A stretch of 64,000 nucleotides of DNA from Camillea tinctor. Lineage: Eukaryota; Ascomycota; Sordariomycetes; Xylariales; Xylariaceae. This document shows, in pieces, positions 1 to 11,806 of this stretch (the stretch's first letter is position 1; every line of letters starts with the position of its first letter). Both the position numbers and the translations under genes were made by a program. The stretch lies in contig MU394058.1 of assembly GCA_022578605.1 (NCBI GenBank), positions 1 through 64,000 on the forward strand. The letters are read 5' to 3'. A model generated the notes under the pieces. The model was not told the DNA's origin. It searched no databases and worked only from the letters and a program-made list of their open reading frames with translations.

Positions 1-150
1 AAAAATAAAAAAATAAAAAAATAAAAAAATAAAAAAATAAAAAAATAAAAAAATAAAAAAATAAAAAAATAAAAAAATAAAAAAATAAAAAAATATAGAA
101 AAATAGAAAAATAGAAAAATAGAAAAATAGAAAAATAGAAAAATAAAAAA
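1..150. repeat. A-rich 8-bp-period microsatellite
   Basis: The window opens with a tandem array in which a single T follows every seven A (unit TAAAAAAA) up to about position 94. It then changes to a variant with the same 8-bp period (unit TAGAAAAA) to about position 145. The shift between variants at constant period suggests replication slippage followed by homogenisation of a point variant. The array is cut by the window edge, so its full length is unknown. Confidence 0.95.
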
Positions 151-2175
151 AGGTTGCTAATAGCTATAATATTATAATATCAACTTTATGTATTTAAAGA
201 AAGTAGAAAAACAAGGATATGGGGTATGCCTAGTTATAGAAAATGAGTTTTTTCCAACAATGCGCTATGGTCAACCGTACGCCGAGCTCCCGCCGCGCGC
301 ATAAGAGCAAGATATATTTATGCATAGACTACATCATCACCTGTTCCCCATCACCTGCCTTCCCTCGCCCCTCCCCGATCTCAACCTATCCCATTGCCCC
401 GGACCCGAATAACCTCAAAACGAACCCCCGCTAGTAGTGGTATAGCTGAACTAAACTTCAGACGACCAGCGTATAGGAAAAAAGACAAAAGAAGAAAATG
501 CTTTACATACCTACACTACACACGCAGCTTTTGCCCAGGCGCGCTAAAGAAACCCCCCGAAAGCTGAAGCAGCAGGGCGGGGGAGATGGTATATATATGC
601 AGTAAGAACCCACGCAGATCATCTCGACGGGACTTCTTTGGTCGCCCACCTGAGCCGTACAAAACGCAGTGTAAGTAAGTACTTACCTACCTATTCGGGA
701 GAAGGGAGTGGTGTTCCTCTTGGCTGAAAGGATTTCCCTTCCCGACACGCGACATCAAACTTACGATTCTTACGAAGGAAATAACAAGACGCGACAACAG
801 AGATAATGTCGCTGTTCGCGCATGGCATGGGACGGGGGGCAAAGTCAAAGAAGGGGGGGGGATGGGGGGGACACCGAGGGAACTAGATAGACACCCCCCA
901 CATTGACCGAGACAACTCTGTCATCATCCTGCATCCCGTAGGTACAAGCAGGCAAGCACACGTAAGGAGGGAGAGGACAAAGACACGATAAACTATCCTA
1001 TAACCAATCAAGAACCCAACACGACGGTTGGTGATCCAGCAATCTCTGTAAGTTTATTCCTCGCCGCGCCGCCCGCGCCTCCCCAACGGGGCCGGACAAA
1101 GGAGGTAAGTAGGTCTATATCCCTACTCTGCTTCCAGAATCCGGGCAATATTGATCACTACCGTGTCGTGGAACTACGAGGAGATCCGGCCCTATACGCA
1201 AGGCAGCTAGCTGTTCACGTTGATCTGAATAGAGGGGCACGTTTCTAGAAAAGGTAACTTGGTAAGCTGCCGCCGATCAAAGCATGCCTACTTGGAACAT
1301 TAAACGGCAGTAGACTTAAATAAAGAAGAGAAGAAACCGTGTACCTAGCCGGGTTTTCCTTTTAAGCATAAATCACTGTATCATTCGTTTGGATGTGTAA
1401 CTTATTCAGGGGGTATAAGCATTGGTGTCTATCAGGAAAGCGGTATAGAAGAAAAAAAAAACCGATCGTCTAAAGCGACGTCACAAAAGCCTCCCAAACT
1501 TGCCTCGCAATAAAAAAAAATCATAACCTCTTCTTGGCTCACGTTACCATTTGGATCATCTCCAAAAGAGGGATCTGCCTCCCCAGCCTCCCCGCCAGTA
1601 GATTTATACAGCCCAATAAACGGCCAAATCCTCAACCGATCCGTCTGTCACATTTGTACCTTCCTTTTCTCGCCATCATTATATGTAGAAATGTCTCGTA
1701 AAAAATGCCCTATAGCTACGCCATTCATGTTCCCACATATGAAAAGCTATCCTAAATGTTTCTGTAATATCCCCTCTTTTGTTCATGATCAACATACTAT
1801 TCCAATAGTGCCTAGGTGGACTGCTCACCACAGCATCTGTCTTCTCAAAAACTGTCTGCTGTTCAAATTCGGAGTGATATGGTAGAAAATATTAGGGAAA
1901 TACATGATTCATAGCAAGCGCTACGAGAGGAGAGCTCTCGCGAGCCATGCTTACTCGTAGCTGGACTCGGGAACGATAAGAGAAAATGACAAAGTAGGGG
2001 TAAGAAATGAAAAACAGCAAATGAAACAAAATGCAAACCAGCCCGCCGTTCCCTCTTCAGACTAAGTCGTGTATGATGAACCTACAAACTCCGACTCTAG
2101 GGTATATGCAACTGTAGCAGTTGGGAAATCGTCAAAGAGACCTCGAAATAGAAAGAGCTTTATGCCTATAATTGA
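151..2175. other. Intergenic spacer, no gene seen
   Basis: About 2 kb lying downstream (3') of the C2H2 gene on its left. It holds short open frames only, without recognisable protein similarity, splice structure or RNA gene. A G-rich patch lies near 853-872. The last 100 bases probably include the 3' UTR of the minus-strand C2H2 gene. Confidence 0.6.
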
Positions 2176-5100
2176 TCATGGGCCATAAAAATTGCCGCCA
2201 TGACCAGGATTGGGTGAGTGGGAGTACGGTGAAACCGAGCCTGCATTGTTGCTATAGTGTTCCATACTTTGGATTACAGGGTTTCTGAGGTTGTTGTATA
2301 CGACACCTCCCGTAGGGTCCTGAATACCAAGCGAGTCAAAGGCGGGGAATGGTTCAGTGTCTTGTACCGGCATATTCATATAAGCAGCTGTAGAAGTGTC
2401 ATAAGATGATGTAGTAACCGGCATGTTCATGTATGATGGCTGAGCAGCGTACGGTTGCGGAACTATCACAGCAGGTCCCGGGTTATGAGGCACATGGCTG
2501 TATTGTTGCGGTGCCTGTGGTTGGGCGTAGTACGAATTCTGTAGCGGTACTGTGGCTATGTTATGATAGACCATCGTGCTTTGCGGGTTATGATACTCCA
2601 TAGCGCTCAGGTTGGCGGCAGTCATGTTAGACTCCTGTGGGCTGTATGCGTGGGGATCTTGCTTGATGACGGGTGTGGGAGGGATACCAAAAGAACGTGG
2701 CGGGGGGTCTTGTACAGGGCTAATAACCGTGTCTGCATCTAGATCTCTGGCGGCAACCAATTTCAACACTGGTAGACTGATTTGCTCCATGTGCTTGGCT
2801 AAATGGACTGTCAACTTCTTCCATGTCGGGAAGGTCTTGCCGCAGAATCGACATGGCTCATCAGTAGGTGATTTTGATGTCTCCGAGTGACACTGCTCGA
2901 CCTTTTGCCAAGTAAGATCGACTCCGCCTGCCTTTTTGATTGCTGCCTTGGTTTTAATCTTGGGCTCGAGGAATTTGTGCTCACGGACAAGGTGTTGCAA
3001 GAAATTATCTCTCCTATAACACGTGTGTGTGCACCCTTCAACATCACACGCCCACCATTCCAGATGACGATGGCCCTCGTTCTCGTGCCTCACCCAGTCC
3101 GCCTTTCTCTTGAAAATCTTGGGTTCGCGACATCGCTCCCACGTACAGGTAAAGGGTTGCACATCTTCGTGGACATGTTTTGTCCAGTCAGAGGGCTTCT
3201 GGAACCTTTTATGGCCAAAGCATAATTGACATTCAAATTCTGATGGTAAGGACCCCGTAGGCGGCATAGGAATACCCTGCGGGAAACTCTCGGGGTTGAT
3301 GCCCCCTTCAAGGGGCGTGGTATCGCCATCCGAAGAGTCGGGAAGAGTTGATAAAGGATCTACCCCACGATCGCCTAGTCGACTATCTAGAGCTATAGCC
3401 GCGCCACCAGATGCGATGCAAAGGACCCCAGAAGGACATTTGCGTTTATTGACCAGGTTCAGATGCTTGACCTTGTTGGCTGAAAGCTGTTTGTAGCGGC
3501 TAACCATCTGATGAGCTATACGTTCAACCAGATAGCCATTTGGGTTTGGTTGCCCATTGGAGCTCCTCAGCCCAGGGTTTAGCCGTAAGATATGTTCCTG
3601 GAAGCCAAGAAGCGTTGGGATTATATCTACTTTGCTTGTGTCATGTTTGAACTCCGCTTCATCAAACGCCTCATCATCGTCATCATCATCGTCGTCCTGG
3701 TCGACAACTTGATGGGTTCTCGCTAGCTGAGCAACTGGTGGACCTCCTTGCTTCTTCAACATCCCAATCAGATTTGGATGAGAGAGTGGTTCGGAATTGG
3801 AGGGTCTTCTAGGGAGCTCAGTCTTACTTCTTGGTCTTCTCAGGACCTTGACTGGCGGGACACCAAGTGACGCGAAGGGGCTTTTTGGTGAAGATATTGA
3901 CGTAGCACTGACCGAGCCGCTCCGTGCATGGGTAGTTCCAATGCTTGCAGCATTTGTAGCCATTTCAAAAAGAGCGGTGTTTAGGCTAGGCGTCGGTTTT
4001 TTGCTGATGTTGCCGATGCCCCAGCTCGATGATCTAGTGGGCGGTGCTAGATTGTCTTTCGATCCGCGCCGATCTCCTTGTTCATCATCCTCAGAAGTCA
4101 TCTCGCTTGCGTTGCTTCCCTTTCTTTTGAGAAGCTGACTAGCACTAGGCTTCCGAACCAGACTGGGGATCCTCTTCATAAAACTCGGGCGTCGGGAGCG
4201 GTTATTGTGGTTACTGATGGAAAGCTTTTTGAAAATATTTCCACTAATGATTCCATCCGCGTCGGCGAGGCTGGGGAAGCTTCGCCTTCGGGTTCCCCAA
4301 GTAGCCGCATGCGAAATGATTGACTCATTATCCTGACACTGTCGATTAAACCTTTCGATGGCGGCTTGCGAGGTTTCTGGTTGACTAGGTTTGCCGCCTT
4401 GAATTTCGAGGATCCTGGGGCTATCTCCCCAGGTTGGAAGCCCTCTGAAGATGTCGAGATCAGTTGGGTTGAAAGGGCCGCCTGGTCCCTCTAATTTGAG
4501 GTACGTTTGGCCAGGGTCATGCTTATTTTCGGTCTCATTTCCCATAGGTATTTCGCTTGTTGATATGTTGTCATCATCATCCTGGGCCTGGTACGAGCCT
4601 CCTGCCTCTGCTTCCGATGGGTTGTTCGCGTTACTGGTCGATCGGGCGATCCAAGCAGAAACTGTCTTGTTTTTCTTCTCACGTTCACGCCGTGACGCTA
4701 ATTGATTGGGACTTGGGACTTCCTTACTGGGGCGGTTTCCAGGTGCAAGCCCGCGAGATCCAGAATTGGCACTGGGCAACCAACTACCTTTTGCGTCTCG
4801 CGATACTGAAGGTATGCTTTCATAAGAGGGCTCACCTGCTAGATCGCCGGCGATGCTGTGTGGCGTGCGCACAGTTCTGCGGCTATCCTCTGTCCCGTCT
4901 GTGAAAGACCTCTCGATTCCTTGTATGGGGGCATCGGCGTCCCTATTCCACATGGAAACCGTTACGCGAGGGCTCTGAGTAGCCATCACAGGGGCGGCTG
5001 GAACAAGGCCGTCGTCACTAGACCAACTACCACCGTTTGTATCTGGGGTTAGCTGCGGGGCAGAATGGCTAGACTCGTCGGATTTTGTCCAAGGGCGGGG

Positions 5101-5622
5101 TCGAGAAGAGAAATTGTCCGTCAAGACAGGCCCCTGGGAGTCGACAGAAGTTTCTTTATGACTATCAAAGGACGAGGTGGGCGGGATCAATGGCGTCTTA
5201 TCAGGGCTCATAAGATAGGTGGGATATTGAGCACCGTCATTCTGTAAAGTATGGGCCTCGTTAGTTGTGAACGATGGGGTGTTGTCCGTGTACCCAGTGA
5301 AGGGAGGGACCTCGACGTTAGTAAAGTCAAGGCCAAAGAACGGGTCGTCGCTGGTGTCGCTGAAGATGTCGCTTGACGGACCGTAATCGATGGTAGAGAC
5401 GGTCTCCGCTGGAGTATAAATATTTCCTGTCGGCGAGGTCGAATTGCTCCGAACCTGGGACGAGTATGGCGACAGAAAATTGGACTCTATTGGCGTGACA
5501 GGAACGGCGTGGATGTGGTTGGGATGGCCGTCGGTAGTATGGTGGGGTTGCTGCATTCGGTCCTCTGGATGATCACGAAGGTCGTGAAGCGACGCGGGGG
5601 AGATGGTGTATATGGAAGACAT
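2176..5622 (-). CDS. Large C2H2 zinc-finger protein
   Basis: Single-exon gene encoding 1148 aa, ATG to stop with no need for introns. The N-terminal two thirds are Ser/Pro/Thr-rich and low in complexity, as in fungal regulatory proteins. An acidic run with eight consecutive Asp lies near residue 640. Four C2H2-type fingers occupy about residues 795-942: one starting FECQLC, one CTWERC ending in RHENEGH, one CDVEGC ending in HLVREH, and one CRFC ending in HLAKH. The C-terminal 200 residues are rich in Pro, Gln, Tyr and Asn, resembling an activation region. The fingers imply nucleic-acid binding, probably nuclear transcription control; the target is unknown. The finger set with a WW pair (EWWACD) resembles a family of long, poorly characterised ascomycete C2H2 proteins. 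The first ATG follows a stop-rich upstream stretch, so the start is likely right. Confidence 0.9.
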   Translation of the reverse strand: MSSIYTISPASLHDLRDHPEDRMQQPHHTTDGHPNHIHAVPVTPIESNFLSPYSSQVRSNSTSPTGNIYTPAETVSTIDYGPSSDIFSDTSDDPFFGLDFTNVEVPPFTGYTDNTPSFTTNEAHTLQNDGAQYPTYLMSPDKTPLIPPTSSFDSHKETSVDSQGPVLTDNFSSRPRPWTKSDESSHSAPQLTPDTNGGSWSSDDGLVPAAPVMATQSPRVTVSMWNRDADAPIQGIERSFTDGTEDSRRTVRTPHSIAGDLAGEPSYESIPSVSRDAKGSWLPSANSGSRGLAPGNRPSKEVPSPNQLASRREREKKNKTVSAWIARSTSNANNPSEAEAGGSYQAQDDDDNISTSEIPMGNETENKHDPGQTYLKLEGPGGPFNPTDLDIFRGLPTWGDSPRILEIQGGKPSQPETSQAAIERFNRQCQDNESIISHAATWGTRRRSFPSLADADGIISGNIFKKLSISNHNNRSRRPSFMKRIPSLVRKPSASQLLKRKGSNASEMTSEDDEQGDRRGSKDNLAPPTRSSSWGIGNISKKPTPSLNTALFEMATNAASIGTTHARSGSVSATSISSPKSPFASLGVPPVKVLRRPRSKTELPRRPSNSEPLSHPNLIGMLKKQGGPPVAQLARTHQVVDQDDDDDDDDEAFDEAEFKHDTSKVDIIPTLLGFQEHILRLNPGLRSSNGQPNPNGYLVERIAHQMVSRYKQLSANKVKHLNLVNKRKCPSGVLCIASGGAAIALDSRLGDRGVDPLSTLPDSSDGDTTPLEGGINPESFPQGIPMPPTGSLPSEFECQLCFGHKRFQKPSDWTKHVHEDVQPFTCTWERCREPKIFKRKADWVRHENEGHRHLEWWACDVEGCTHTCYRRDNFLQHLVREHKFLEPKIKTKAAIKKAGGVDLTWQKVEQCHSETSKSPTDEPCRFCGKTFPTWKKLTVHLAKHMEQISLPVLKLVAARDLDADTVISPVQDPPPRSFGIPPTPVIKQDPHAYSPQESNMTAANLSAMEYHNPQSTMVYHNIATVPLQNSYYAQPQAPQQYSHVPHNPGPAVIVPQPYAAQPSYMNMPVTTSSYDTSTAAYMNMPVQDTEPFPAFDSLGIQDPTGGVVYNNLRNPVIQSMEHYSNNAGSVSPYSHSPNPGHGGNFYGP

Positions 5623-8567
5623 AGCTGGGTCACGTAAAGGAGGGGGGTGAGTCGATGCTCGGTATATATCAACTCTTTTAGTACTGTAACCACGGGAAAC
5701 ATCTAGTGAGCGCCGTTCAGAGGATGACCATGGTCCCGATCAAGGTGAACGGCGCAGCGATGAATCTAAGGTAGAGAGAAAGCGGATCAGATCTGAGCCG
5801 AGCTAGTCGATCCAGAGCGGAATCTTGCCGAGTGATGATATCCAAGACGGACGATCTGTCGCAATATAGAAGCGGTCTTGAAACGATAATCTTCGTAAAT
5901 AATTGAATACCAAAAAAGATATTGTTGGAACAATCAAAGTAGAAGGAGATCGTGGTGTTTGGGGGGCTTTGCTACAGGTCAAGGTCAAGGCAAGGGGGGT
6001 AGTGCGGCGGCGCTTAATGACAAAGTGGAGTGACTGAATCGGATTTCATCATCCAATGTGGAAATACTCTTTAGCACTGCACTGCACTGACGAGCAAAGA
6101 ATGGTGACTTCGTGCAAGGCTCTTGGGCCACGATGAGATCAGATCCTTGTGTCAATGGATCGGAATGAGGCCGTGCAGGTTGCAAGGAGGAGAAGCAGCA
6201 GCAGCAGGCTGAACGCCTAATGAGAGAAATACATAGGTCGGTGAGAGAGGGGATGGGATGGTAAGATGTTAGAGAATGAGAGGCAGGTCGAGAAGAGAAG
6301 CAGACGGAACTCCTCAACTAGGCGAATCTGTATGTGCTTGACGGGGTGCACAGGTTCGCGTACTGCTCAGCACAGCACATCCACACTTGTAGGCTAGCCT
6401 AGGTAATGTACTCCCCATCCGATGGACGGGAGCAGCATTTGCCTAACCTACACCACACTACTATTTTGTCCTGGTTCTTGGTCTAACCAGTAAGGCGTTT
6501 CCAAGCCGGGGGAGGCAGGGGTGGCTAGGCGTTTTCTCGTTTCCTTTCCCTATGCGCTCAGCCCCGAGTGTTCAGGGGTCCCCACTCACGAGCCCGCTCA
6601 AGCTTCTACAAGGTCGACCGTAAGGCATTTCAGTCCGGGGCCATTGAAGAAGACCTTATGCACAAAAATGGCACCCTCGGTGGCAGTACTCCACCTCACC
6701 GATGACCTGACTAACCTAGATCCGATAGACACGGTGCCGAGTTGCGAGAGTATATGTATAAACACCTCTCCGCCAGCCGGATACGCATAGATGCTGGTGG
6801 GATTAGGTACTTGCGGGTTGAATAAGATGGACGGGTAATCGACCGCGTCGTGTTACAGACAAACACAAGGCAGAGCTTGCTAAAAATTGAAACTGAATTG
6901 TGTCCCAAACTGTTCGTATCTCGGCATTCCCATTGGATAACTAACAAAGTCGAGGGATATCGTAGGTCACACGAGCTGAAGGGCACCAGCCCCCTTTCAG
7001 TAATTGTGTTGAATTAGAAGTCAGCAGGACGAGCTGAGAAAGTGGCAATCTGAAAGTTTTTTTTTTCTTATGATATTATCTCACACCTTGAGAAAACTTA
7101 TCGTATCCTTCTCGATGTTCATCGACTTGAAAGATAGGTGAGTGTTAGATCAGTTGAGGATGGTAAATGGTCTAAAGTACGTTTTGTTTTTTTTTTGTTT
7201 CCCCCCCGCCCCTCTCTCTATCAAAACATCGTATCTGAAGTGTTTTGACTCTCAACGGTAGGTCCCGCGAGGATTGATGCGTCGGTTCCTTTGTTTTGAG
7301 ACCTTGCAGTAGTGCAGAGGAGCTTGCACAGCCACGAAGCGAAGCTAGGTAAGTAGTATGTATATACCTGGTTTGTTTTAAAAAGAGCTGATGACTAGGA
7401 GCTGCTAGGTACTTCGGCAGATGTAATGGTGGGAGAAACAAAAAAGATAGATGGATGGTAAAGAATTCTATGTATAGATATGTAATTGGACGAATTCCGT
7501 GCTGTTGTGTATGATGACGGCATGGTGTGGGCTACAACTGGCAACCTGTGGAGCGTGAGTCCGACTTGGGCTATGTGCCTGTCGATTAATCATGTCTGCT
7601 ATGTAGATACATTATTTTTGCTTCATAGTTGGGGTTAGGATCAGGATCAGGAATAGGTATAGATAGGATAGGTTAACATGATGAACTAGAACAAAATGAA
7701 GACAGATTTGGATACTTAACCGCACAGCAAGATGCATGTCAGCCAGCCGCTCCAGGAAAAGGGCTTGAAACAGGCTTGAGATACGGAATACAAGAGGAGG
7801 ATGTCCTCATTGTTAGACTCACGTGTGCTGAGCCGCTCGCTAATGCGTCTGTGCCGCTGACCCTTGCATCACGGTAACATGTGTTTGGAAGGCGTTGGAT
7901 AAGCCGGGAAAAAAAGCCATCCACAAACCAAACTCTGTGTTTTTCTTTCTTTTTCTAGTTTCGTTTTTGAGTCTGATGAGAGGATGAGAAAATGGGGGGA
8001 TTCTGGCAAGTTAGTGCTAGTATAGGTAATATAATGGTGGAGATGGAGAAAGAGAAGGAGAAAGGAAAGGGAGTTTGGAGAATGTGAGACAAGACTGATT
8101 GATTAATGGAACAACTAAAGTCTAGGTTAATAGAAATAGACTAATCATCTATGCGGTATAGTGATAACAGATCCATTTATACCTCATAAATACTTATCCA
8201 AGTGCAGATACGGGATTACGGTATGGTCCTTTTTCTTTTTTTAAACCACATCAACCTCACGTCATTAACAAATCATACCCTCAAACCCAAACCTAAACAT
8301 AAACATAAACCCGATCCACTCATTTTTTAACCTTACCAATCCAATGAACCCAGCCAACCAACTTGATAACCTACTACCTAAACCTAAACCTTAGATTAAT
8401 ACATAGGTACCTAGGTACTTACCTAAGTATACTTTTACATATCAAAACCCAGAACCTTAGAAAGGCCCATACATATTGTTGTCTATACACAGCCTTCAGT
8501 GAAACCTACGCCACACAGACATTACCCGATTAACCCCCCTCTTTTTATTCTCGTGCACTGAAAAGCT
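5623..8567. other. Shared 5' region of two divergent genes
   Basis: Nearly 3 kb between the start of the minus-strand C2H2 gene and the plus-strand DUF202 gene, so it must hold both promoters. It contains pyrimidine-rich and poly-T patches (7055-7066, 7180-7210), a short CAG run near 6196, and a TAGG/CCTA-type patch around 8403-8425. I could not recognise a protein-coding gene or RNA gene in it. Confidence 0.55.
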
Positions 8568-9416
8568 ATGTTTCAGGTTGGTCTTCCTTGCTTATCCTCA
8601 GCCTCTTTCTCTCTCTCTCTCTCTCTTTCTCAGCCTCTCTCCGATTTGGGAAAGGAAATGCCTGTTAAGCGTCTACCACATGTCGTCATATGAAATCGTG
8701 ATATATATATACATATACATATTCTTTCGAATAAGTAACTATCTACTAAAGACTTATTTCATCTGCTGATTGGTTTCTTTTCAACTTCTAGCCGAACCCG
8801 GAAGACCGCCTCCACCTGCGATTACATCGTGCTCGCTCAGTGGTCCTGACGGCTCAAGAGTATGTCAGTCATATATATCCCATGTATCTGGTCCCCGGTA
8901 GCACCATACAACTCCAAGTGGGGTGGGGGCAAGAGATTGCCGTGCCGCTTACACCATTATATCCATCCATCCACCTATATTTTATATATAGACGCCTGAG
9001 TTCTATTCAGAGAAAAGAGATTGAACCTATCTATCTATACGCAGACTGACACCCGATCCTAACTTTTCCCCCTCCATCCTAGACTCGTGGAGATCCGGGC
9101 GGCACAGCGAACATTTGAAGGGGCGTACATGAGAACTGCCTTGTCCCAATTTAGCTTTGCCCTGATCATCCTTAAGATTTTCACGTCCGAATTTTACGCC
9201 ATCGGTGCACTCTTTGCTGTTTATGGCACTGCCGTCCTACTATGTGCTATGTACCGCAGGTATCAGGGTAACCAGCAGTTCTTCACCACTGCCGATGATG
9301 ACGGAGAGATTAGGAATAAATTCCGCACCAGTGGGAGTAGCGTTATACTTCTCACCACACTCAGCGTTGGCGCCTACGTGGGCCTAATTATCTTGACTTG
9401 GCAATTAGAGACATAG
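8568..9416 (+). CDS. DUF202 family membrane protein
   Basis: Model of three exons: 8568-8576, 8792-8859 and 9083-9416, giving 136 aa. The third exon is certain in character. It carries the DUF202 signature QRTFEGAYMRTALSQ, equivalent to the ERTxLAWxRTxL core of this family. Two hydrophobic helices follow, an RRYQGNQQFF linker, and a third helix ending at the stop. Exon 2 supplies ARSVVLTAQE, which reads directly into LVEIRAAQ across a GTATGT donor and a TAG acceptor with matching phase. Exon 1 (Met-Phe-Gln only) is inferred from an in-phase GTTGGT donor and is the weakest part. DUF202 proteins are small integral membrane proteins; some fungal relatives are vacuolar, but the role of this one is unknown. 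Both introns are long for this window (215 and 223 nt), and the first contains a CT repeat. Confidence 0.8.
8609..8626 (+). repeat. (CT)n microsatellite in DUF202 intron 1
   Basis: A run of CT dinucleotides lies inside the first intron of the DUF202 gene model, about 165 bases upstream of the acceptor. It is a pyrimidine tract on the coding strand. Confidence 0.85.
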
Positions 9417-11806
9417 TGGTTCAAGTTTCATGTGAACGATCCTATGACCCTTGCCTCGAGAGATGGCTCTGTCATGCATTATGTGATCTAAAAGGGAAAG
9501 CCCACCGTCAAAGGTCTTTCTGGCACCCAAGTTAGGTTAGTCATTTCTAGACACGATCCCTATAGCCTAATCGCTACCAAGAACGTGCTTGGGGTTATCT
9601 GATGGAGCCGTAAAGTTACATAGAGCCTACTTACTGTAGCCTAGGGAGACACGGGGTACAAGGTTAATGGGAGAATGAACGTGGACTCGGTCAAAGGGCT
9701 AGTGTTTAGCAGCACGGCAGATTGATTAGAAAGATATAAGTCTACGACCACATATGTATGAATAGCCATTTTGCCAGCGAATACAATTTAAGCCGAATAC
9801 ATAAGTGCACAGGTTGCGGCTTCGACAGCCGAAAGACAATAAATTACACCCTAAACAAGTCTAATAACTAATTATCAAAGCGAAAAAACTATACTAAGTT
9901 CTGACCTCGGCGCAAAGCACGCAAGTGGGAAAAAGGAGGGAAACCAGATATCTATCATCCCATCAACGGTCCAGACAACCCCCATAGCTAAACGATTATG
10001 TGAAACGTACGCTACTTCACCCGCACATTCTCTGTCCCCCTTTTAAGAAGCCCCCACCCCCCTTTTCCTTTCCGATAAAGATGTAGATCCGATTCCATTG
10101 ATAACTTGAAATGAAAATGAAAAAGAAGAAGAAAATGAAATAAGGAAAAGAGAGAGACGGAGAGGGAAAAAAAATTGAGCTCTTCCTCCCATTCCTTTTC
10201 CATCCAATACCTGATACCCGATTCTCCATGGCTAAACCACAAAAAGAAAATAGAATGAGAAACAAATAAAAAGTAAAGAAATAGGTTGATAGGAAAGAAC
10301 GATAGATACATATAGTTCTAAAGGGGAAACCTGAGATCCAGGGCAAATTCCAAGTGACCAACACCAAAATTGAAAGTAGACTTTGGTCATAGAATATCGA
10401 AGGGGGAGGAGGGAAGGGGGGCAAGAAGTTCCAAAGCCCCCCATTCCCTCCCACCCATCCACCCAAACGCGGCGTCAGGGCAGCTGCAGCAGTACCGCGG
10501 GTGTGCCGTGTCCACGCATCCCGCTCCCCGCTTCCAGTTCCGTGTCACGCGCCAACTTTGAGGGGGTTTGGTGGGTGGGTGAGTGGGTTGCGGCACGGAA
10601 GGGAGGGAGAGGAAACAAATGAGATTCCGCTGAGACAGGTTTAAGGCTGATCATACGCTGATGCAAGTTAGCCTTCTCTCTCCCCGGTCCTCGGTGGTTG
10701 TTAGTTGTACTGACGGCGGTCGTGATGGCGGGGTGGCACATGGGAGCCCGGCTTAGGGCAGGAGAGTAGGTAGGTATTTAGGGAATGGTTCCTGTCACCC
10801 GTCTGCCGTATTTTATTCTTCTTATTCTTCTTTTTCTGTGTATGTTTTTGTTATTGTTTTCGTTCTTGGAAAACCCTTGTTTAGACCAAGGGCGGTCCCT
10901 CCTCCCCTGATCGATCGAGCTGCCACACGCCATTGCCTCTCTTCATTTGAAAGCACAGCCTTTTATCTCTTAACAAGCCACGATCGTCATCGCTAGCCTG
11001 GGGCAAGATAAGACAGGGAGGTGGGAGGGGAGGGCCTTTGGTCGAGTGATAGCCGCATATTTGGCTGTTGCTCTCTTAAAGACGACGGGCAATAACTGAT
11101 AACCGGATTAGTAAAAAGGTTATATGGGATCCTTTCAAGTCATAAAAATGGAGTGTCCCTCAACTTGGTATTCCGTCGCTTTGGATTCGATAATCAAGGA
11201 GGGGGATTCCTTTCTCCATCACCATATCCACCATCCCAAGTTTCAAAGCCTGGCTGGTACCAACAAAAAGGAAATTCGGTTCGAAGTGATAGATTTTCTT
11301 CTGTCCTTTTTCTTCCTTCTCCCCCTTCGCCTAAATATTTTTTATATCATTGTACGTGTGTTATTTTCGTGGGTATCCGTTGGTGAGTTGCGATATGCGA
11401 TACATACGTCGCAAATCCTCAAATCTCTTTCATGCGCTAACCCCCCTTTCCCCCTTTTCCGCCAACGCCCCGGCCCATCAAACTGACTGCGCAATGCTGA
11501 GCACCCCAACTTTTTATTTCATATGAACTGACGGCTTGAGGGCAAGGTCTGTTCTTTAAGTAAGAAAAAAGTATATAAATAAGTGAGACAGCCCCCAATT
11601 GGTCTGGTGCCTTTGCTGTTATCCTAGGCAGAGACATGATAGGTGGTCAGTAAAAGGGGTAAACCAAGTCGAACCATCCAAGGAAATTGTGTAACAAGGA
11701 CAGATAAACCAGGGCAAAAGGGGCTTGTGCCTATTATTTCTTGAGGATAGACTCATTCCAAGACCCCCCGAGGCCTTCAGCTTATTGCGCAGTCTTCATC
11801 TTGAAC
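9417..11806. other. Intergenic spacer between convergent genes
   Basis: About 2.4 kb separating the 3' ends of the DUF202 gene (+) and the Zn2Cys6 gene (-). The stretch 10020-10470 is strongly purine-skewed on the plus strand and so yields artificial long Phe/Ser-rich frames on the minus strand. No conserved protein, splice pattern or RNA gene was seen. Confidence 0.55.

Noticed and set aside
10012..10466. Minus-strand frames rich in Phe, Ser and Leu
   Set aside because: They arise from a purine-skewed plus strand and have no start context, domain or splice support.
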